A DNA stretch of 64,000 bases from Vreelandella halophila (GCF_009856365.1 NZ_WMEX01000010.1:19572-83571); one strand, 5' to 3'; positions 37,494-48,268 are shown, numbered from the stretch's first letter. Made by a program: numbers and translations. Notes: generated by a model not told the origin, from the letters alone.

Positions 37494-38154
37494 CAACTCA
37501 GCGCTGGGTCGGGCACTGGTCTTCATGGGCATGTGCGCCCTGAGCAGCCCCGGCCTGGCCGAACGCGTCTTCCCGCCCGAAGCCATCGCCGGGTGGGAAC
37601 ACCACAGCTTCACCGGCGAAACGGACTACGAACTGGTCACCGTTGATGGCCGCAGGGCCGTACGCGCTACCTGCAGCGGCGACTCCGCATCGGGGCTGTA
37701 CCTGGAGGAACCCATTGACCTCAGCGAGACGCCCATCATTGAGTGGCGCTGGCGGGTGGACTCCGTCTACAACGCTATCGACGAGCGGACCCGCGAAGGC
37801 GACGACTTCCCCGCCCGCATCTACGCCGTGCACGAGCCCACCTGGCTGCGCTGGAAGACACGGGCTCTCAATTACGTCTGGGCCAGCAGGGAACCGGCCG
37901 GCAGCAGCTGGCAGAACCCCTTCCAGTCCCGGGCACGGATGGTGGCGGTGGCTTCAGGCCCGCCGGAAGACGGTGCCCAATGGCAGACCGTCACCCGGGA
38001 CCTGCGGGCCGACTTCCGGCGCCACCACGGAGAGGTACCGGAGCATCTGACCGCCCTGGCCATCATGACCGATTGTGATAACCACGGAGGCACCACCCGC
38101 GCCTGGTATGGGCGGATCCGCCTGAAAAGCGCGGATGAGCGTTTTGCGGACTGA
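37477..38154 (+). CDS. DUF3047-domain exported protein
   Basis: 225 residues. Signal-like N-terminus (ALVFMGMCALSSPGLA) with cleavage expected near residue 28. The mature part matches the DUF3047 family: EWRWRVDSVYNAIDERTREG, DDFPARIYAVHEP, ALNYVWASREPAGSSWQNPF, ending in ALAIMTDCDNHGGTTRAWYG. The function of the family is unknown. It overlaps the previous gene by 17 bases, which argues for translation coupling. ATG 37477 is preferred; ATG 37525 would leave too short a signal. Confidence 0.85.
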   Translation: MLRCSDNSALGRALVFMGMCALSSPGLAERVFPPEAIAGWEHHSFTGETDYELVTVDGRRAVRATCSGDSASGLYLEEPIDLSETPIIEWRWRVDSVYNAIDERTREGDDFPARIYAVHEPTWLRWKTRALNYVWASREPAGSSWQNPFQSRARMVAVASGPPEDGAQWQTVTRDLRADFRRHHGEVPEHLTALAIMTDCDNHGGTTRAWYGRIRLKSADERFAD

Positions 38155-38212
38155 GTCACATTCGGGCATGATGCGATTCATGACATCACCCAATGGTAAT
38201 AGAACCCCTTCC

Positions 38213-38695
38213 ATGCCCCGGCTTCCCGCACTCGCATTCGCCCTCATTGCCCTCAGTGGCTGCTCCGATGAAGCAGCTTTCCCGGGCGGCGGCAGTGAGT
38301 TCTATGAACAGCCGGAGTGGGCCAACTATCGCGAACAGGCTGGCGAACATGGTTATGAGCCAGGCCTCTCGAACTGGCGCCACATCCCTGAGCTTACGCC
38401 GCAGGAACCCCTTAACGCCTGCAAGGATGCCCAGGCTGCGGTGGAAAGCTGGGCGCACTCCCGTGACCTTATCGGGCCGGATCGCAGTGAGCGGCTGACG
38501 ATTGATATGCGCACCCGCCAGGAGGCGGATGGCAGCGTGACCGGTCTTCTGCAGCGCTGGGGATTCCGGGATGATGCCGTGGCGGGGGTCGACCACCGCC
38601 TCCGGCTGACGGAAACCGCCGGATGCTGGGAGGTCGAAAGGGTGGAAGCCCGCCACTACTGCCGCCGTGGGCTGGAGGACGGGCTCTGCCGCTGA
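38213..38695 (+). CDS. Small unknown lipoprotein
   Basis: 160-residue protein from ATG 38213: MPRLPALAFALIALSGCSDE with lipobox LSGC. I chose this start because it gives a normal-length signal; in-frame ATGs at 38168 and 38180 are also possible, and none has a strong Shine-Dalgarno. The rest is mixed charged sequence with no domain I recognise. Four cysteines beyond the lipobox could form disulfides. Convergent with secB. Confidence 0.7.
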   Translation: MPRLPALAFALIALSGCSDEAAFPGGGSEFYEQPEWANYREQAGEHGYEPGLSNWRHIPELTPQEPLNACKDAQAAVESWAHSRDLIGPDRSERLTIDMRTRQEADGSVTGLLQRWGFRDDAVAGVDHRLRLTETAGCWEVERVEARHYCRRGLEDGLCR

Positions 38696-38702
38696 GCGGT
38701 GA

Positions 38703-39215
38703 TCAGTGGTTCTGCTGCTCCGCCTCGCCGGCCTGTTCCTGGCGGCGGCGCTCCAGCGCCTGCTGATAGATGGCGTCGAAGTTGACCGGCGCCAGCATCA
38801 GGGGCGGGAAGCTGCCCTTGGTCACCAGCGTATCCACGGATTCGCGGGCATAGGGAAAGAGCACGTTGGGGCAGTAGGCGCCCAGCATCTGGCCCTGGCG
38901 GCTGTCATCAAAATTGCGCACCACGAAGATGCCTGCCTGCTGTACTTCCACGATGTAGGCGGTCTTATCACCGATCTTCGCTGTCAGCGTCAGCTGAAGC
39001 ACCACCTCGTACTGGCCTTCTCCCAGGTCAGTATGGCTGGTGTTGAGGTCCATGGTGACCTCGGGCTTCCACTGCTCCTGGAAAATGGTCGGCGTGTTGG
39101 GCGCCTCGAAGGAGCTGTCCTTGATGTAGACGCGCTGGAGCGCGAACTGCGGCTGGTTCTCGTCGCCCTGCTGGCCGCCCGCGGCGCCAGCCTGTGTGTC
39201 ATTGTTCTCGGCCAT
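38703..39215 (-). CDS. secB: SecB, protein-export chaperone
   Basis: Cytosolic tetrameric chaperone that hands unfolded precursors to SecA. 170 residues: [20 protein letters not shown], the strand [20 protein letters not shown], and the C-terminal [20 protein letters not shown] are diagnostic. ATG 39215 chosen over an upstream reading from 39254. Followed upstream on the same strand by a YibN-like gene; grxC, which lies between them in E. coli, is absent here. Confidence 0.96.
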   Translation of the reverse strand: MAENNDTQAGAAGGQQGDENQPQFALQRVYIKDSSFEAPNTPTIFQEQWKPEVTMDLNTSHTDLGEGQYEVVLQLTLTAKIGDKTAYIVEVQQAGIFVVRNFDDSRQGQMLGAYCPNVLFPYARESVDTLVTKGSFPPLMLAPVNFDAIYQQALERRRQEQAGEAEQQNH

Positions 39216-39283
39216 TGCGTTATTCCTGTCTATTGTTACTGCACGGGCCGGCAACCCCGACCCGCCGCGTCACCGGCGCATTC

Positions 39284-39703
39284 TTACTTGTTGGTGACCG
39301 GCAGATTGGCGTTGCGCCACTCCATCATGCCACCGGTCAGCCGTGCCAGCTGGAGCTCCTCAGGGTTGGGGACCTCCTTCACGGCCATACCCGAATGCTG
39401 GCCCGCCTTATCCACGAGGATAATCAGTTTGTCCTGGTGTTTCCGGAGCTGGTTCCCACTTTCCTTAAGCTTCGCCATGGGAATGTGCTCGGCGCCACGG
39501 ATATGGCCCTCGGAAAATTCTTTCTTTTCCCGCACATCCACCACCACGGCCTCATCCCGGTTGAGCATGAGAACCGCTTCCTGTGGCCCCACCTTGCGCC
39601 CGGCACGGCTGCTCTCCACCCAGAAAAGCGCCAGCAGCAGCACAAAGAAGGCACTGACCAGCATCCAGTGATTGATGACAAACTCAAATAGCTGTTGGAT
39701 CAT
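39284..39703 (-). CDS. YibN-like membrane-anchored rhodanese-fold protein
   Basis: 139 residues. One N-terminal span (about 8-27, [20 protein letters not shown]), then a rhodanese fold: [20 protein letters not shown] and IPMAKL, ending [13 protein letters not shown]. The catalytic cysteine loop (CxxGxR) is absent: the aligned stretch is [12 protein letters not shown], with Asp where Cys should be. E. coli YibN shows the same change, so it is a family trait rather than decay. It is not expected to be a sulfurtransferase. Located between secB and the divergent gpmI. Confidence 0.88.
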   Translation of the reverse strand: MIQQLFEFVINHWMLVSAFFVLLLALFWVESSRAGRKVGPQEAVLMLNRDEAVVVDVREKKEFSEGHIRGAEHIPMAKLKESGNQLRKHQDKLIILVDKAGQHSGMAVKEVPNPEELQLARLTGGMMEWRNANLPVTNK

Positions 39704-39856
39704 TCTGCGCCACACCTGTTTCCGGGCCACATGGCCCTGTTCGTTCAGCCGCGATTATACACAGGGCCCGGCAGCGACGACAGGTGCGCCAATGGCCGGG
39801 GCACCCGGAATCAGGTTAGAATCAGGCCCTTTCGAGGCAACCCGGAACCCGAACCC

Positions 39857-41407
39857 ATGAGTGACAGACCTCAGACAACCGCGCTCATCATCATGGACGG
39901 CTGGGGCCAGCGTGAGCCCACCGACGACAACGCCGTCAGCCTTGCCCAAACCCCGGTCTGGGACCGGCTCTGGGCGGAATGCCCACGTACGCTGCTCAAC
40001 ACCAGCGGCCTGGCCGTGGGACTTCCCGAAGGCCAGATGGGCAACTCCGAGGTCGGCCATATGAACCTTGGCGCCGGCCGCGTGGTCTACCAGAGCCTGA
40101 CCCGCATCAGCCGTGACATCGAGAACGGCACACTGGCGGAAAACCCGGTGCTCGGCGGCGCCATCCGCAGCGCCATCGCGGCGGACGGCGCCGTTCACGT
40201 GATCGGCCTGCTGTCGCCCGGCGGCGTACACAGCCACGAAGAGCACCTGTTCGCCGCCTGCCGCATGGCCATGGAACAGGGCGCGCGTTACGTCTATATC
40301 CATGCCTTTCTGGACGGGCGTGATACACCGCCGCGCAGCGCCCGCGAATCCCTGGAGAAGGCGGACCGCCTGCTGCGCGAAGCGGGCGTCGGCCACGTGG
40401 CCTCGGTCGTCGGCCGCTACTTCGCCATGGACCGGGACAACAACTGGGACCGCATCGAAAAGGCCTACAACCTGCTGACCCTGGGCGAGGCCGATTACCG
40501 CGCGGACTCTGGCGTGGAAGCACTGGAAGCCGCCTACGCACGGGGCGAGGACGACGAGTTCGTGTCGGCCAGCGTGATTGCGGCGGAAGGCGAAAACCCG
40601 GTCACCATCGATGACGGCGACGCCGTGCTGTTCATGAATTTCCGCGCCGACCGCGCCCGCCAGCTGGCGCACGCCTTCGTGGACCAGGATTTCACCGGAT
40701 TCAGCCGCCGCAGTGAACCGCGCCTTTCCGATTTCGTGATGCTGACGGAATATGAAGCCAATCTCGACACCAGCTGCGCCTACCCGCCTGAATCCCTGCC
40801 CAACATGCTGGGCGAATACGCCAGCAATCAGGGACTGAAGCAGCTGCGCATCGCGGAGACGGAGAAATACGCCCACGTCACCTTTTTCTTCAACGGCGGC
40901 CGCGAGGAGCCCTTCCCGGGCGAGGACCGCATCCTGGTTCCTTCCCCCAAAGTGGCCACGTACGACATGCAGCCGGAGATGAGCGCTCCGGAAGTCACGG
41001 ATCGCCTGGTTGAAGCCATCAACAGCGGCCAATACGACCTGGTGATCTGCAACTACGCCAACGGCGACATGGTCGGGCACACCGGCAGCATTGAAGCGGC
41101 CAGCAAAGCCGTCGAGGCGGTGGACGAAAGCGTCGGGCGGGTTCTGGAAGCGCTGAAGGCCAATGGTGGCCAGGCCCTGGTCACCGCCGACCACGGCAAC
41201 TGCGAACAGATGCGCGACCCGGTAACCGGCCAGCCGCACACCGCTCATACCACCGTACCGGTGCCGCTGGTGTATGTGGGTGACCGCAAGCTCAGCCTGC
41301 GCGACGGGGGCGCGCTCTGCGACATCGCCCCGTCGCTGCTGAGCCTTATGGATCAGCAGCAGCCTGCGGAAATGACCGGCCAGACGCTGATCCAGCCCGG
41401 GGCCTGA
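39857..41407 (+). CDS. gpmI: GpmI, cofactor-independent phosphoglycerate mutase
   Basis: Interconverts 2- and 3-phosphoglycerate using two manganese ions. 516 residues from ATG 39857; the longer reading from 39695 would add a non-homologous tail. Alkaline-phosphatase-superfamily signatures: [40 protein letters not shown] (phosphoserine nucleophile), [20 protein letters not shown] region, and ADHGNCEQM plus [12 protein letters not shown]. Divergent from yibN and followed closely by envC. Confidence 0.96.
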   Translation: MSDRPQTTALIIMDGWGQREPTDDNAVSLAQTPVWDRLWAECPRTLLNTSGLAVGLPEGQMGNSEVGHMNLGAGRVVYQSLTRISRDIENGTLAENPVLGGAIRSAIAADGAVHVIGLLSPGGVHSHEEHLFAACRMAMEQGARYVYIHAFLDGRDTPPRSARESLEKADRLLREAGVGHVASVVGRYFAMDRDNNWDRIEKAYNLLTLGEADYRADSGVEALEAAYARGEDDEFVSASVIAAEGENPVTIDDGDAVLFMNFRADRARQLAHAFVDQDFTGFSRRSEPRLSDFVMLTEYEANLDTSCAYPPESLPNMLGEYASNQGLKQLRIAETEKYAHVTFFFNGGREEPFPGEDRILVPSPKVATYDMQPEMSAPEVTDRLVEAINSGQYDLVICNYANGDMVGHTGSIEAASKAVEAVDESVGRVLEALKANGGQALVTADHGNCEQMRDPVTGQPHTAHTTVPVPLVYVGDRKLSLRDGGALCDIAPSLLSLMDQQQPAEMTGQTLIQPGA

Positions 41408-41408
41408 C

Positions 41409-42545
41409 ATGCGCCGCGTCGTTCTGGCGATGCTGCTCGGGACGGCGCTCGCGGCTCCGGCACAGGAGGATGAGCAGGCTGCCCGCGAGCGCCTGGATGA
41501 CGTAAAGCAGGCCATTGAGTCCGTTTCCCACTGGCTCGAGGATGCCCGCGCCAACGAGGATGCCACCCTGACCCGTCTGCGGGAGGCCGAGGAGGCCGTG
41601 GCACGCAGCCAGCAACGCCTCAACCGGATCAATTCAGACATCACCGGGCTGGATGAGGAGCTCGCCGGACTGGAGCAGCGCAACCGGAAGCTGGAAGCCG
41701 AGGCGGAGCGCGGTCGGGAAACACTGAGAGAAGTTGTGCGCTCCGCCTGGCGCCAGGGGGAGCAGCCCGCCCTGCGGCTGTTCCTCTCCCAGAAGGATCC
41801 CGGGCAGGCGGCCCGACTGCTGGAATGGCACCAGCGCCTGGGCAATCATACCCGTCAGCAGTTGGCGGAACTGGCGGATACCATGGAAGCCCTTGAACGC
41901 AACCGGCAGGAGATGCAGGCAACACGCGAGCAGCTGGCCGCCAAGCGCGAACAGGCCCGCGAGCAGCGCGATGAGCTGCAACAGCGCCGCAACGAGCGCG
42001 AGCAGCGCCTGGCGGAACTGCGCCAGCGCATCAGTGAACGCGAAAGCCGGCTGGCTTCGCTGCGGGAGGACCGGGAGCGTCTTGAGGCGCTCATCGAGGA
42101 AATGGCAGCGTCCATCTCTGGCATCGAAGCCCCCGAGGACATCCGGCCATTTTCCGAACTGCGTGCTAGACTGCCATGGCCACTGGATGGAACCGTCAGC
42201 AACCACTTCGGTGATGCCGTCGGTGACAGTGGCATGCAGGCCAATGGCGTCCGCATCCGCGCGGACAAGGGCACGCCCGTGACAGCCGTCCACTACGGGC
42301 GCGTTGTCTTTGCCAACTGGTTGCGCGGGTTCGGGCTCATGATCATCATAGATCATGGCGACGGCTTCATGAGCCTGTACGGAAACAACGATACCCTGAG
42401 CCATTCGGCCGGCGAATGGGTACAGGCCGGCGAGACCATCGCCCGCACCGGTAACAGTGGCGGGCGTTCCCAATCCGGTCTTTACTTTGAGATACGCCAT
42501 AACGGCCAGCCGGAAAATCCCGAAGCCTGGCTCGAAAAGCACTGA
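41409..42545 (+). CDS. envC: EnvC, murein hydrolase activator
   Basis: Periplasmic activator of the cell-separation amidases. 378 residues: short signal peptide (MRRVVLAMLLGTALAAPAQ), a long coiled coil (about 20-235, Glu/Arg/Gln-rich), and a C-terminal degenerate LytM domain (GVRIRADKGTPVTAVHYGRV...IIIDHGDGFMSLYGNN). The LytM domain lacks the full zinc-binding set, as expected for an activator rather than an enzyme. Starts two bases after the gpmI stop. The gpmI-envC-yibQ order is that of E. coli, with the ctp gene inserted. Confidence 0.95.
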   Translation: MRRVVLAMLLGTALAAPAQEDEQAARERLDDVKQAIESVSHWLEDARANEDATLTRLREAEEAVARSQQRLNRINSDITGLDEELAGLEQRNRKLEAEAERGRETLREVVRSAWRQGEQPALRLFLSQKDPGQAARLLEWHQRLGNHTRQQLAELADTMEALERNRQEMQATREQLAAKREQAREQRDELQQRRNEREQRLAELRQRISERESRLASLREDRERLEALIEEMAASISGIEAPEDIRPFSELRARLPWPLDGTVSNHFGDAVGDSGMQANGVRIRADKGTPVTAVHYGRVVFANWLRGFGLMIIIDHGDGFMSLYGNNDTLSHSAGEWVQAGETIARTGNSGGRSQSGLYFEIRHNGQPENPEAWLEKH

Positions 42546-42562
42546 ACAGGAACGCAGCGCCC

Positions 42563-44002
42563 ATGCGACACAGCTCCCGGAACCCCGTCACCACCCTCGC
42601 TCTCAGCCTGGTGCTGACGCTGACCGCCCTCCCCGGCGTCGCGGCCGAGCCCATGGAAGGGGAGGACAATGACCCCACGCGTAACATTGATAACCAGCCG
42701 CCAGTGAACGGTCAGACCAACGAGCTGGAAGTGCAGCTGGCAGACCCTGAGAAACAGCTGCCACTGGACGAACTGCGCAAGTTCACAGAGGTGTTTGAGC
42801 GCATCAAGCGCGGCTATGTTGAAGAGGTCAGTGACAAGGAGCTCCTCAACAAGGCCATTGACGGCATGCTCTCTGGGCTTGATCCCCACTCCGCCTATCT
42901 GGAGCCCGAGGCTTTCTCCCAGCTGGAGGAGAGCACTTCCGGGGAATTCGGAGGGCTCGGCATCGAGGTCGGTATGGAGGATGGCTTTGTCCGGGTCATT
43001 TCACCGATCGACGGCACGCCCGCACAGGAGGCCGGCGTCCAGGCAGGGGACCTGATCATCGAGATCGACGGCACCCCGGTGAAGGGCATGAGCCTGGAGG
43101 AAGCGGTCAAGGAAATGCGTGGCGAGCCCGGGACCACGATCGACCTTACGATCGGGCGTGACGGCGAAAGCAGCCCCATTGAGGTGACCATTGAGCGGGC
43201 CATCATCGAGGTGGACAGTGTTCGCTCACGCATGCTCGAACCCGGCTACGGCTACATCCGCATCAGCCAGTTCCAGCAGAACACCGGCCAGGAGTTCAGA
43301 ACCGCCTATGAGGAGCTGGTGAACAAGCACGGTAACGAGCTGGACGGCGTGGTGCTCGACCTCCGGAACAACCCTGGCGGGGTGCTTGAGGCAGCCGTGG
43401 ACGTGGCGGACTCGCTGATCAATGAAGGCCGGATCGTCTACACCAAGGGCCGCATTGAGAGCAGCCAGCTGAGCTTCGATGCCAGCCCCGGCGGCATCGC
43501 CGAGAACGTGCCCATTGTGGCGCTGATCAATTCCGGCTCCGCATCGGCCTCGGAAATCCTTGCCGGCGCGCTCCAGGACCAGCGCCGCGCGGTTATCATG
43601 GGCACCAAGTCCTTCGGCAAGGGCTCGGTCCAGACGGTCATGCCGCTGGGCGACAGCCACGGCATCAAGCTCACCACGGCGCGCTACTATACCCCGGATG
43701 GTCGCTCCATCCAGGCCAAGGGCATCGAGCCGGACATCGAGGTACGGCCGGCGGAACTGCGTGATGTGGAATCCGCACGCCGGTTCAGCGAGGCGGACCT
43801 GCCCGGTCACCTTGAGAACGGCCAGAAGGCCGAGGAAAAGTCGGATGACACCGGCACCGATGAAAGCGAAGAAGAGGCACAGCGCAAGGACTACCAGCTA
43901 CGCTCGGCACTGAACCTGCTCAAGGGCATGCGGATCCTCACCCCGGAGAAGGACAAAGCCGCCGGAACGAAGTCCGAGGGGGCCAATGGCGAGGCGGACT
44001 GA
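42563..44002 (+). CDS. S41-family carboxy-terminal processing peptidase
   Basis: Periplasmic serine protease of the CtpA/Prc type. 479 residues: signal peptide (about 1-27), PDZ domain (GLGIEVGMEDGFVRVISPID and LIIEIDGTPVKGM, about 130-205), and a peptidase core with LDLRNNPGGVLEAAVDVADS, the nucleophile region NSGSASASEILAGAL (about 324-337) and general-base lysine in TKSFGKGSVQT (about 350-360). The substrate cannot be told from sequence. It follows envC closely, and its end overlaps yibQ. Confidence 0.95.
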   Translation: MRHSSRNPVTTLALSLVLTLTALPGVAAEPMEGEDNDPTRNIDNQPPVNGQTNELEVQLADPEKQLPLDELRKFTEVFERIKRGYVEEVSDKELLNKAIDGMLSGLDPHSAYLEPEAFSQLEESTSGEFGGLGIEVGMEDGFVRVISPIDGTPAQEAGVQAGDLIIEIDGTPVKGMSLEEAVKEMRGEPGTTIDLTIGRDGESSPIEVTIERAIIEVDSVRSRMLEPGYGYIRISQFQQNTGQEFRTAYEELVNKHGNELDGVVLDLRNNPGGVLEAAVDVADSLINEGRIVYTKGRIESSQLSFDASPGGIAENVPIVALINSGSASASEILAGALQDQRRAVIMGTKSFGKGSVQTVMPLGDSHGIKLTTARYYTPDGRSIQAKGIEPDIEVRPAELRDVESARRFSEADLPGHLENGQKAEEKSDDTGTDESEEEAQRKDYQLRSALNLLKGMRILTPEKDKAAGTKSEGANGEAD

Positions 44003-44807
44003 CACACGCATGCGCTTCGCCCTCAGCCTTGCACTCAGCGCACTGGTGCTCCTGGGCCCCGGCAGCGCGTCCGGCCAGGGCCCGCCCCCGACCATTGCCA
44101 TCATCATTGATGACCTCGGGCTCAATCAGGAGGCCGGGGCACGCCTGCTGGCGATGGATCAGCCCCTGACGCTGGCCTTCCTGCCACACCGCCCTTATAC
44201 CCGGGAACAGGCTAGAGCAGCGGCCGATGACGGTAAGGAAGTCATACTCCATGCGCCCATGGCCAATAAGGCCCGCATTGGGCTTGGGCCGGGCGGGCTG
44301 GCGGCAGACATGTCCCAGCGGGAAGTCCAGAGCACGCTGCACAGCGCTCTGGCCTCGGTACCTGGCGCTACCGGCGTCAACAACCATATGGGCAGCCTGC
44401 TCACAGAGGTTAAGGAGCCCATGGGCTGGGTGATGGATGAGCTGGCGGGGCGTGATCTGCTGTTCATCGACAGCCGCACCACGGCAGCGACGGTGGCGGA
44501 AACCACGGCACTGTCAAAGGATGTGCCCGTCATGAGCCGGGATGTCTTCCTGGACAACAAGCGGGATCAGGCCAGTATCCACCGGCAGTTCCGGCAGCTG
44601 CTCAGGAAAGCACGGAAGGATGGCACGGCCATCGGGATCGCCCACCCGTATGAGGAAACGCTGGATTACCTGGAGGCGGTGCTTCCGGAGCTGGACCGGC
44701 ATGGCTACGCCATTGCCACGGTCAGCACGGTCTGGTCCATGCGCCATAATAACCGCCCCCTGTTCCCTGATCTTCCAGACCCACGACTGGTCCAGAAGCA
44801 GGAGTAA
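43986..44807 (+). CDS. YibQ-like divergent polysaccharide deacetylase family protein
   Basis: 273 residues with a signal peptide (RFALSLALSALVLLGPGSAS). The mature part is the divergent polysaccharide deacetylase fold: IAIIIDDLGLNQEAG, ADDGKEVILHAPM, GVNNHMGSLLTEVKEPMGWV, LFIDSRTTA and IGIAHPYEETLDYLEA. ATG 43986 with GAGGGG upstream is used; ATG 44010 also gives a valid signal. Likely acts in the envelope with EnvC; the catalytic activity of this branch is unproved. Confidence 0.9.
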   Translation: MARRTDTRMRFALSLALSALVLLGPGSASGQGPPPTIAIIIDDLGLNQEAGARLLAMDQPLTLAFLPHRPYTREQARAAADDGKEVILHAPMANKARIGLGPGGLAADMSQREVQSTLHSALASVPGATGVNNHMGSLLTEVKEPMGWVMDELAGRDLLFIDSRTTAATVAETTALSKDVPVMSRDVFLDNKRDQASIHRQFRQLLRKARKDGTAIGIAHPYEETLDYLEAVLPELDRHGYAIATVSTVWSMRHNNRPLFPDLPDPRLVQKQE

Positions 44808-44831
44808 CCAGTTGCAGGTTACAGAGGCGCT

Positions 44832-45602
44832 CTAACGCATAACGATGCCGTGATCGCGCATGTAGTCCTTGGCCTCGGCGATGGTGTACTCACCGAAGTG
44901 GAAGATGGAGGCTGCGAGCACGGCGTCGGCACCGCCTTCCAGCACGCCGTCCACCAGATGCTGCAGGTTTCCTACCCCGCCTGAGGCGATCACCGGCACG
45001 GGCACCGCATCACTGATCGCGCGGGTCAGACCCAGATCAAAGCCGCTTTTCGTACCGTCCCGGTCCATGCTGGTCAGAAGGATCTCACCGGCACCGTAGT
45101 CAGCCATCCGCTTGGCCCATTCAACCGCATTCAGCCCCGTGGCGTTGCGGCCACCATGGGTGAAGATCTCGTAGCGTGGCTCCTCGCCCTCACCGCTCAC
45201 GCGCTTGGCATCAATGGCCACCACGATGCACTGGGAGCCGAAACGCTCGGCGGCCTCGCGCACGAATTCCGGATTGTGCACGGCCGCGGTGTTGATACTG
45301 ACCTTGTCCGCCCCCGCATTGAGCAGGTTACGGATATGGCCCACGTGGCGCACGCCACCGCCAACGGTCAGCGGGATGAACACCTCGCCGGCCATGCGCT
45401 CCACCGTCTCGTAGGTGGTGTCGCGACTTTCATGACTGGCGGTGATGTCCAGGAAGGTGATCTCGTCGGCGCCGGCATCGTTATAGCGACGCGCGACCTC
45501 AACCGGATCGCCGGCATCGCGGATCTCAACGAAGTTAACGCCCTTGACCACGCGGCCCTTGTCCACGTCCAGGCAGGGAATGATGCGGCGCGCCAGGCTC
45601 AT
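44832..45602 (-). CDS. hisF: HisF, imidazole glycerol phosphate synthase cyclase subunit
   Basis: Closes the imidazole ring in histidine synthesis. 256 residues, (beta/alpha)8 barrel. Catalytic D11 in [15 protein letters not shown] and the second Asp in [13 protein letters not shown]; phosphate-binding ends [17 protein letters not shown] and [17 protein letters not shown]. Last of hisB-hisH-hisA-hisF; overlaps hisA by 4 bases. No hisI/hisE follows. Confidence 0.97.
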   Translation of the reverse strand: MSLARRIIPCLDVDKGRVVKGVNFVEIRDAGDPVEVARRYNDAGADEITFLDITASHESRDTTYETVERMAGEVFIPLTVGGGVRHVGHIRNLLNAGADKVSINTAAVHNPEFVREAAERFGSQCIVVAIDAKRVSGEGEEPRYEIFTHGGRNATGLNAVEWAKRMADYGAGEILLTSMDRDGTKSGFDLGLTRAISDAVPVPVIASGGVGNLQHLVDGVLEGGADAVLAASIFHFGEYTIAEAKDYMRDHGIVMR

Positions 45603-46339
45603 GACGAGGCCACCGAATCGCAGTAGCGCTGGGCCTCGGCAAGGTCCAGTGTGCCCTCGTAAATGGCCCGGCCGGTTATGGCCCCGGTAATGCCGGAACC
45701 CGCCACCTGGGCCAGCGCCCGCACATCCACCATGCTGGAAACACCGCCGGAGGCGATCACAGGGATGGAGGTGGATTCCGCAAGACGGCGGGTGGCGTCC
45801 ACGTTCACGCCTTCCATCATGCCGTCGCGGGCGATGTCGGTGTAAACGATCGCATCCACGCCGTCATTGGCGAAGCGCTGGGCCAAAGTCGTGGCCTCAA
45901 CGCTGGATGTCTCGGCCCAGCCCTCGGTGGCCACCATGCCGTCGCGCGCATCCAGCCCAACGATGATGTGGCCGGGGTGCGCATGGCACATGGCGGTCAC
46001 GAAATCCGGATCGCGCACGGCCTGGGTGCCGATGATGACCCACTGCACCCCCGCGTCCAGATAGGCCTCGACCACCTCCCGCGAGCGGATGCCGCCACCG
46101 ATCTGGATCGGCAGATCCGGGTAGGCACGAGCAATCGCCCGTATGATGCCGTCGTTGACGGGCTTGCCCTCGAAGGCGCCATTGAGATCCACCAGGTGCA
46201 GGCGGCGAGCGCCGGCTTCCACCCAGCGCCCGGCTACTTCCACCGGATCCCGGGAGAAGACAGTGGAGTCCTCCATGCGCCCCTGGCGCAGGCGGACGCA
46301 TTCACCGTCCTTGAGGTCGATGGCGGGTATGATCAGCAT
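45599..46339 (-). CDS. hisA: HisA, ProFAR isomerase
   Basis: Amadori isomerase of histidine synthesis, paralogous barrel to HisF. 246 residues: [20 protein letters not shown] with catalytic Asp, [39 protein letters not shown] and [17 protein letters not shown]. Start ATG 46339 overlaps the hisH stop by a base; a longer reading from 46357 is not supported. Confidence 0.97.
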   Translation of the reverse strand: MLIIPAIDLKDGECVRLRQGRMEDSTVFSRDPVEVAGRWVEAGARRLHLVDLNGAFEGKPVNDGIIRAIARAYPDLPIQIGGGIRSREVVEAYLDAGVQWVIIGTQAVRDPDFVTAMCHAHPGHIIVGLDARDGMVATEGWAETSSVEATTLAQRFANDGVDAIVYTDIARDGMMEGVNVDATRRLAESTSIPVIASGGVSSMVDVRALAQVAGSGITGAITGRAIYEGTLDLAEAQRYCDSVASS

Positions 46340-46980
46340 CAGAGAGAACCGTCCCAATCAATGAAGTTGCGAAGAAGCTGGAGTCCGGCGTCGTGGCTCT
46401 TTTCCGGGTGGAACTGCACCGCGAACAGGTTCGGTGCCGCCACCGCCGCGGCCAGGTCGACGCCGTAATGGCAACGACCGGCCAGGTTGGCGTTGCCCTC
46501 GGCCTCCACGTAATAGCTGTGCACGAAGTAGAAACGGGTGCCATCGGCAATGTCACGCCACAGTGCCGGCGCAGCCGTCTGGAACACCTGGTTCCAGCCC
46601 ATATGCGGCACTTTGAGGCGCTGCCCGTCCTCGCGGAGATCATGGCCAAAGAAACGGACACTGGCCGGCAGCATCCCAATCCCCTCGGTCCCCTCGTTCT
46701 CCTCGCTGGCGGCCATCAACGCCTGCATGCCGACACAGATGCCCAGCAGTGGTTTCTGCTCCACCGCCTCGCGCACCCATTCGTCCACGCCCAGGCGGCG
46801 GATTTCGGCCATGCAGTCGCGCATGGCGCCAACGCCGGGCAGTATGACCCTGTCGGCCGCGCGCACCCGTTCATACTGGTCCGTGATCGAAACCCGCACT
46901 TCCGGCGCCACCCGCTCGATGGCCTTGCCCACCGAGTGCAGGTTGCCCATGCCATAGTCGATGATCGCCACTTCCTTCAT
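46339..46980 (-). CDS. hisH: HisH, glutaminase subunit of imidazole glycerol phosphate synthase
   Basis: Class I glutamine amidotransferase that supplies ammonia to HisF. 213 residues: [33 protein letters not shown] (oxyanion region), the nucleophile Cys in [15 protein letters not shown], and the His/Glu pair in [19 protein letters not shown]. Confidence 0.97.
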   Translation of the reverse strand: MKEVAIIDYGMGNLHSVGKAIERVAPEVRVSITDQYERVRAADRVILPGVGAMRDCMAEIRRLGVDEWVREAVEQKPLLGICVGMQALMAASEENEGTEGIGMLPASVRFFGHDLREDGQRLKVPHMGWNQVFQTAAPALWRDIADGTRFYFVHSYYVEAEGNANLAGRCHYGVDLAAAVAAPNLFAVQFHPEKSHDAGLQLLRNFIDWDGSL

Positions 46981-46982
46981 GG

Positions 46983-47576
46983 TCAGAGCGATCCCTTGGT
47001 CGAGGGCATGGCACCGGCCGCGCGCTCATCCTCCTCCACCGCCATGCGCAGGGCACGGCCGAAGGCCTTGAACACAGTCTCGATCTGGTGGTGGCTGTTG
47101 GTACCGCGCAGGTTGTCGATGTGCAGCGTCACCATGGCGTGGTTCACGAAGCCACGGAAAAACTCCTCGAAAAGATCCACATCAAAGCGGCCCACATGGG
47201 AACGGGTGAAAGGCACCTCCATGGTCAGCCCCGGGCGGCCGGAAAGGTCCAGAACCACCCGCGACAGAGCCTCATCCAGGGGGACATACGCATGGCCATA
47301 GCGGTTGATGCCCTTCTTGTCGCCCACCGCTTTCGCCAGGGCCTGCCCCAGCGTGATGCCAATGTCCTCGACTGTGTGGTGATCGTCGATCTCAAGATCC
47401 CCGCTTGCCTGGACATTGAGATCGATCAGCCCGTGCCGGGCGATCTGCTCCATCATGTGCTCGAGAAAAGGCACTCCGGTGTCGAAGTCCGCCTGCCCGG
47501 TGCCGTCCAGGTTCAGACTCACCGAGATCCGTGTTTCGAGGGTATCACGCTCCACGCGCGCCATCCGATCAGCCAT
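46983..47576 (-). CDS. hisB: HisB, imidazoleglycerol-phosphate dehydratase
   Basis: Dehydrates IGP with two manganese ions. 197 residues, monofunctional (no phosphatase domain). [38 protein letters not shown] and THHQIET-type [20 protein letters not shown] are diagnostic, ending MPSTKGSL. The start at 47576 ([12 protein letters not shown]) matches the Pseudomonas protein (MAERKASVARDT); ATG 47585 and longer readings exist. Separated by 64 bases from the SRPBCC gene upstream. Confidence 0.95.
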   Translation of the reverse strand: MADRMARVERDTLETRISVSLNLDGTGQADFDTGVPFLEHMMEQIARHGLIDLNVQASGDLEIDDHHTVEDIGITLGQALAKAVGDKKGINRYGHAYVPLDEALSRVVLDLSGRPGLTMEVPFTRSHVGRFDVDLFEEFFRGFVNHAMVTLHIDNLRGTNSHHQIETVFKAFGRALRMAVEEDERAAGAMPSTKGSL

Positions 47577-47640
47577 GTCGTTCATCCGCAGGCGTCCAAA
47601 ACCGCCATTATAGCCCGAAACCGCCCCGCCTTTCAGTGCC

Positions 47641-48111
47641 TCAGGCGTCGCGGAACGCACTCTTGAGGTTGTCGATGTAGGTGTCCACGAAGCCGTTGAA
47701 CTCGTGCTTGACCACCGGTGAGACGGCCATCTTCATGACCCTGGGCAGCGGCAGCGTCAGCTCGGCTTCGGTCTGGAAGGCGAGTGCGGTCTGGCCGTCG
47801 CCGGCATCACGCAGATCCCAGCGGCCACCCACCAGGCCGTTGCCCTCACCACGCACCGGCGTCCACTCAATCACGCCCCGGTCACGATCCGACTCATAAC
47901 GGCAGGCATAGACCGTCTGGATGCTGTACTTGTCCACTCCGACCTTTTCCATTTCCCAGCGGTAGGTATTGTCGCCGAGATCCGTCAGTTCATGGACCTT
48001 CGGGAAATAGGACACCGAACGCGGTACATCGGCCAGCAGTTCAAACACCGAATCGTAATCGCCATCCAGCGTGAACTCGCGCTGGATCTCAATGGCTACC
48101 GTAATGGACAT
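47641..48111 (-). CDS. SRPBCC-family (START-like) protein
   Basis: 156 residues, one helix-grip domain that binds hydrophobic ligands: [20 protein letters not shown] with [20 protein letters not shown], and the C-terminal helix [20 protein letters not shown]. No enzyme function can be assigned. ATG 48111 chosen because it starts the first strand; an upstream reading at 48135 is possible. It precedes hisB on the same strand, which may just be chance. Confidence 0.82.
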   Translation of the reverse strand: MSITVAIEIQREFTLDGDYDSVFELLADVPRSVSYFPKVHELTDLGDNTYRWEMEKVGVDKYSIQTVYACRYESDRDRGVIEWTPVRGEGNGLVGGRWDLRDAGDGQTALAFQTEAELTLPLPRVMKMAVSPVVKHEFNGFVDTYIDNLKSAFRDA

Positions 48112-48268
48112 GGTTCCGTTCCTGTTGTTGTTCATGAAGCTTTGTTTAAACTGCGCGCACCTTCTCCAATTCCCCGCGCCCGGTCAAGACAGAAGAGGAC
48201 GGAGTGGTTCCTCAAGCCCCAGCCATGCGTTATCTTGAACTACTGAAGCCACTGTCAGGGAACGCAGA

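Noticed and set aside
39755..41845. A 696-residue open frame antisense to gpmI and envC
   Set aside because: High GC creates long antisense frames; gpmI and envC are conserved full-length on the other strand, and this frame shows no domain.
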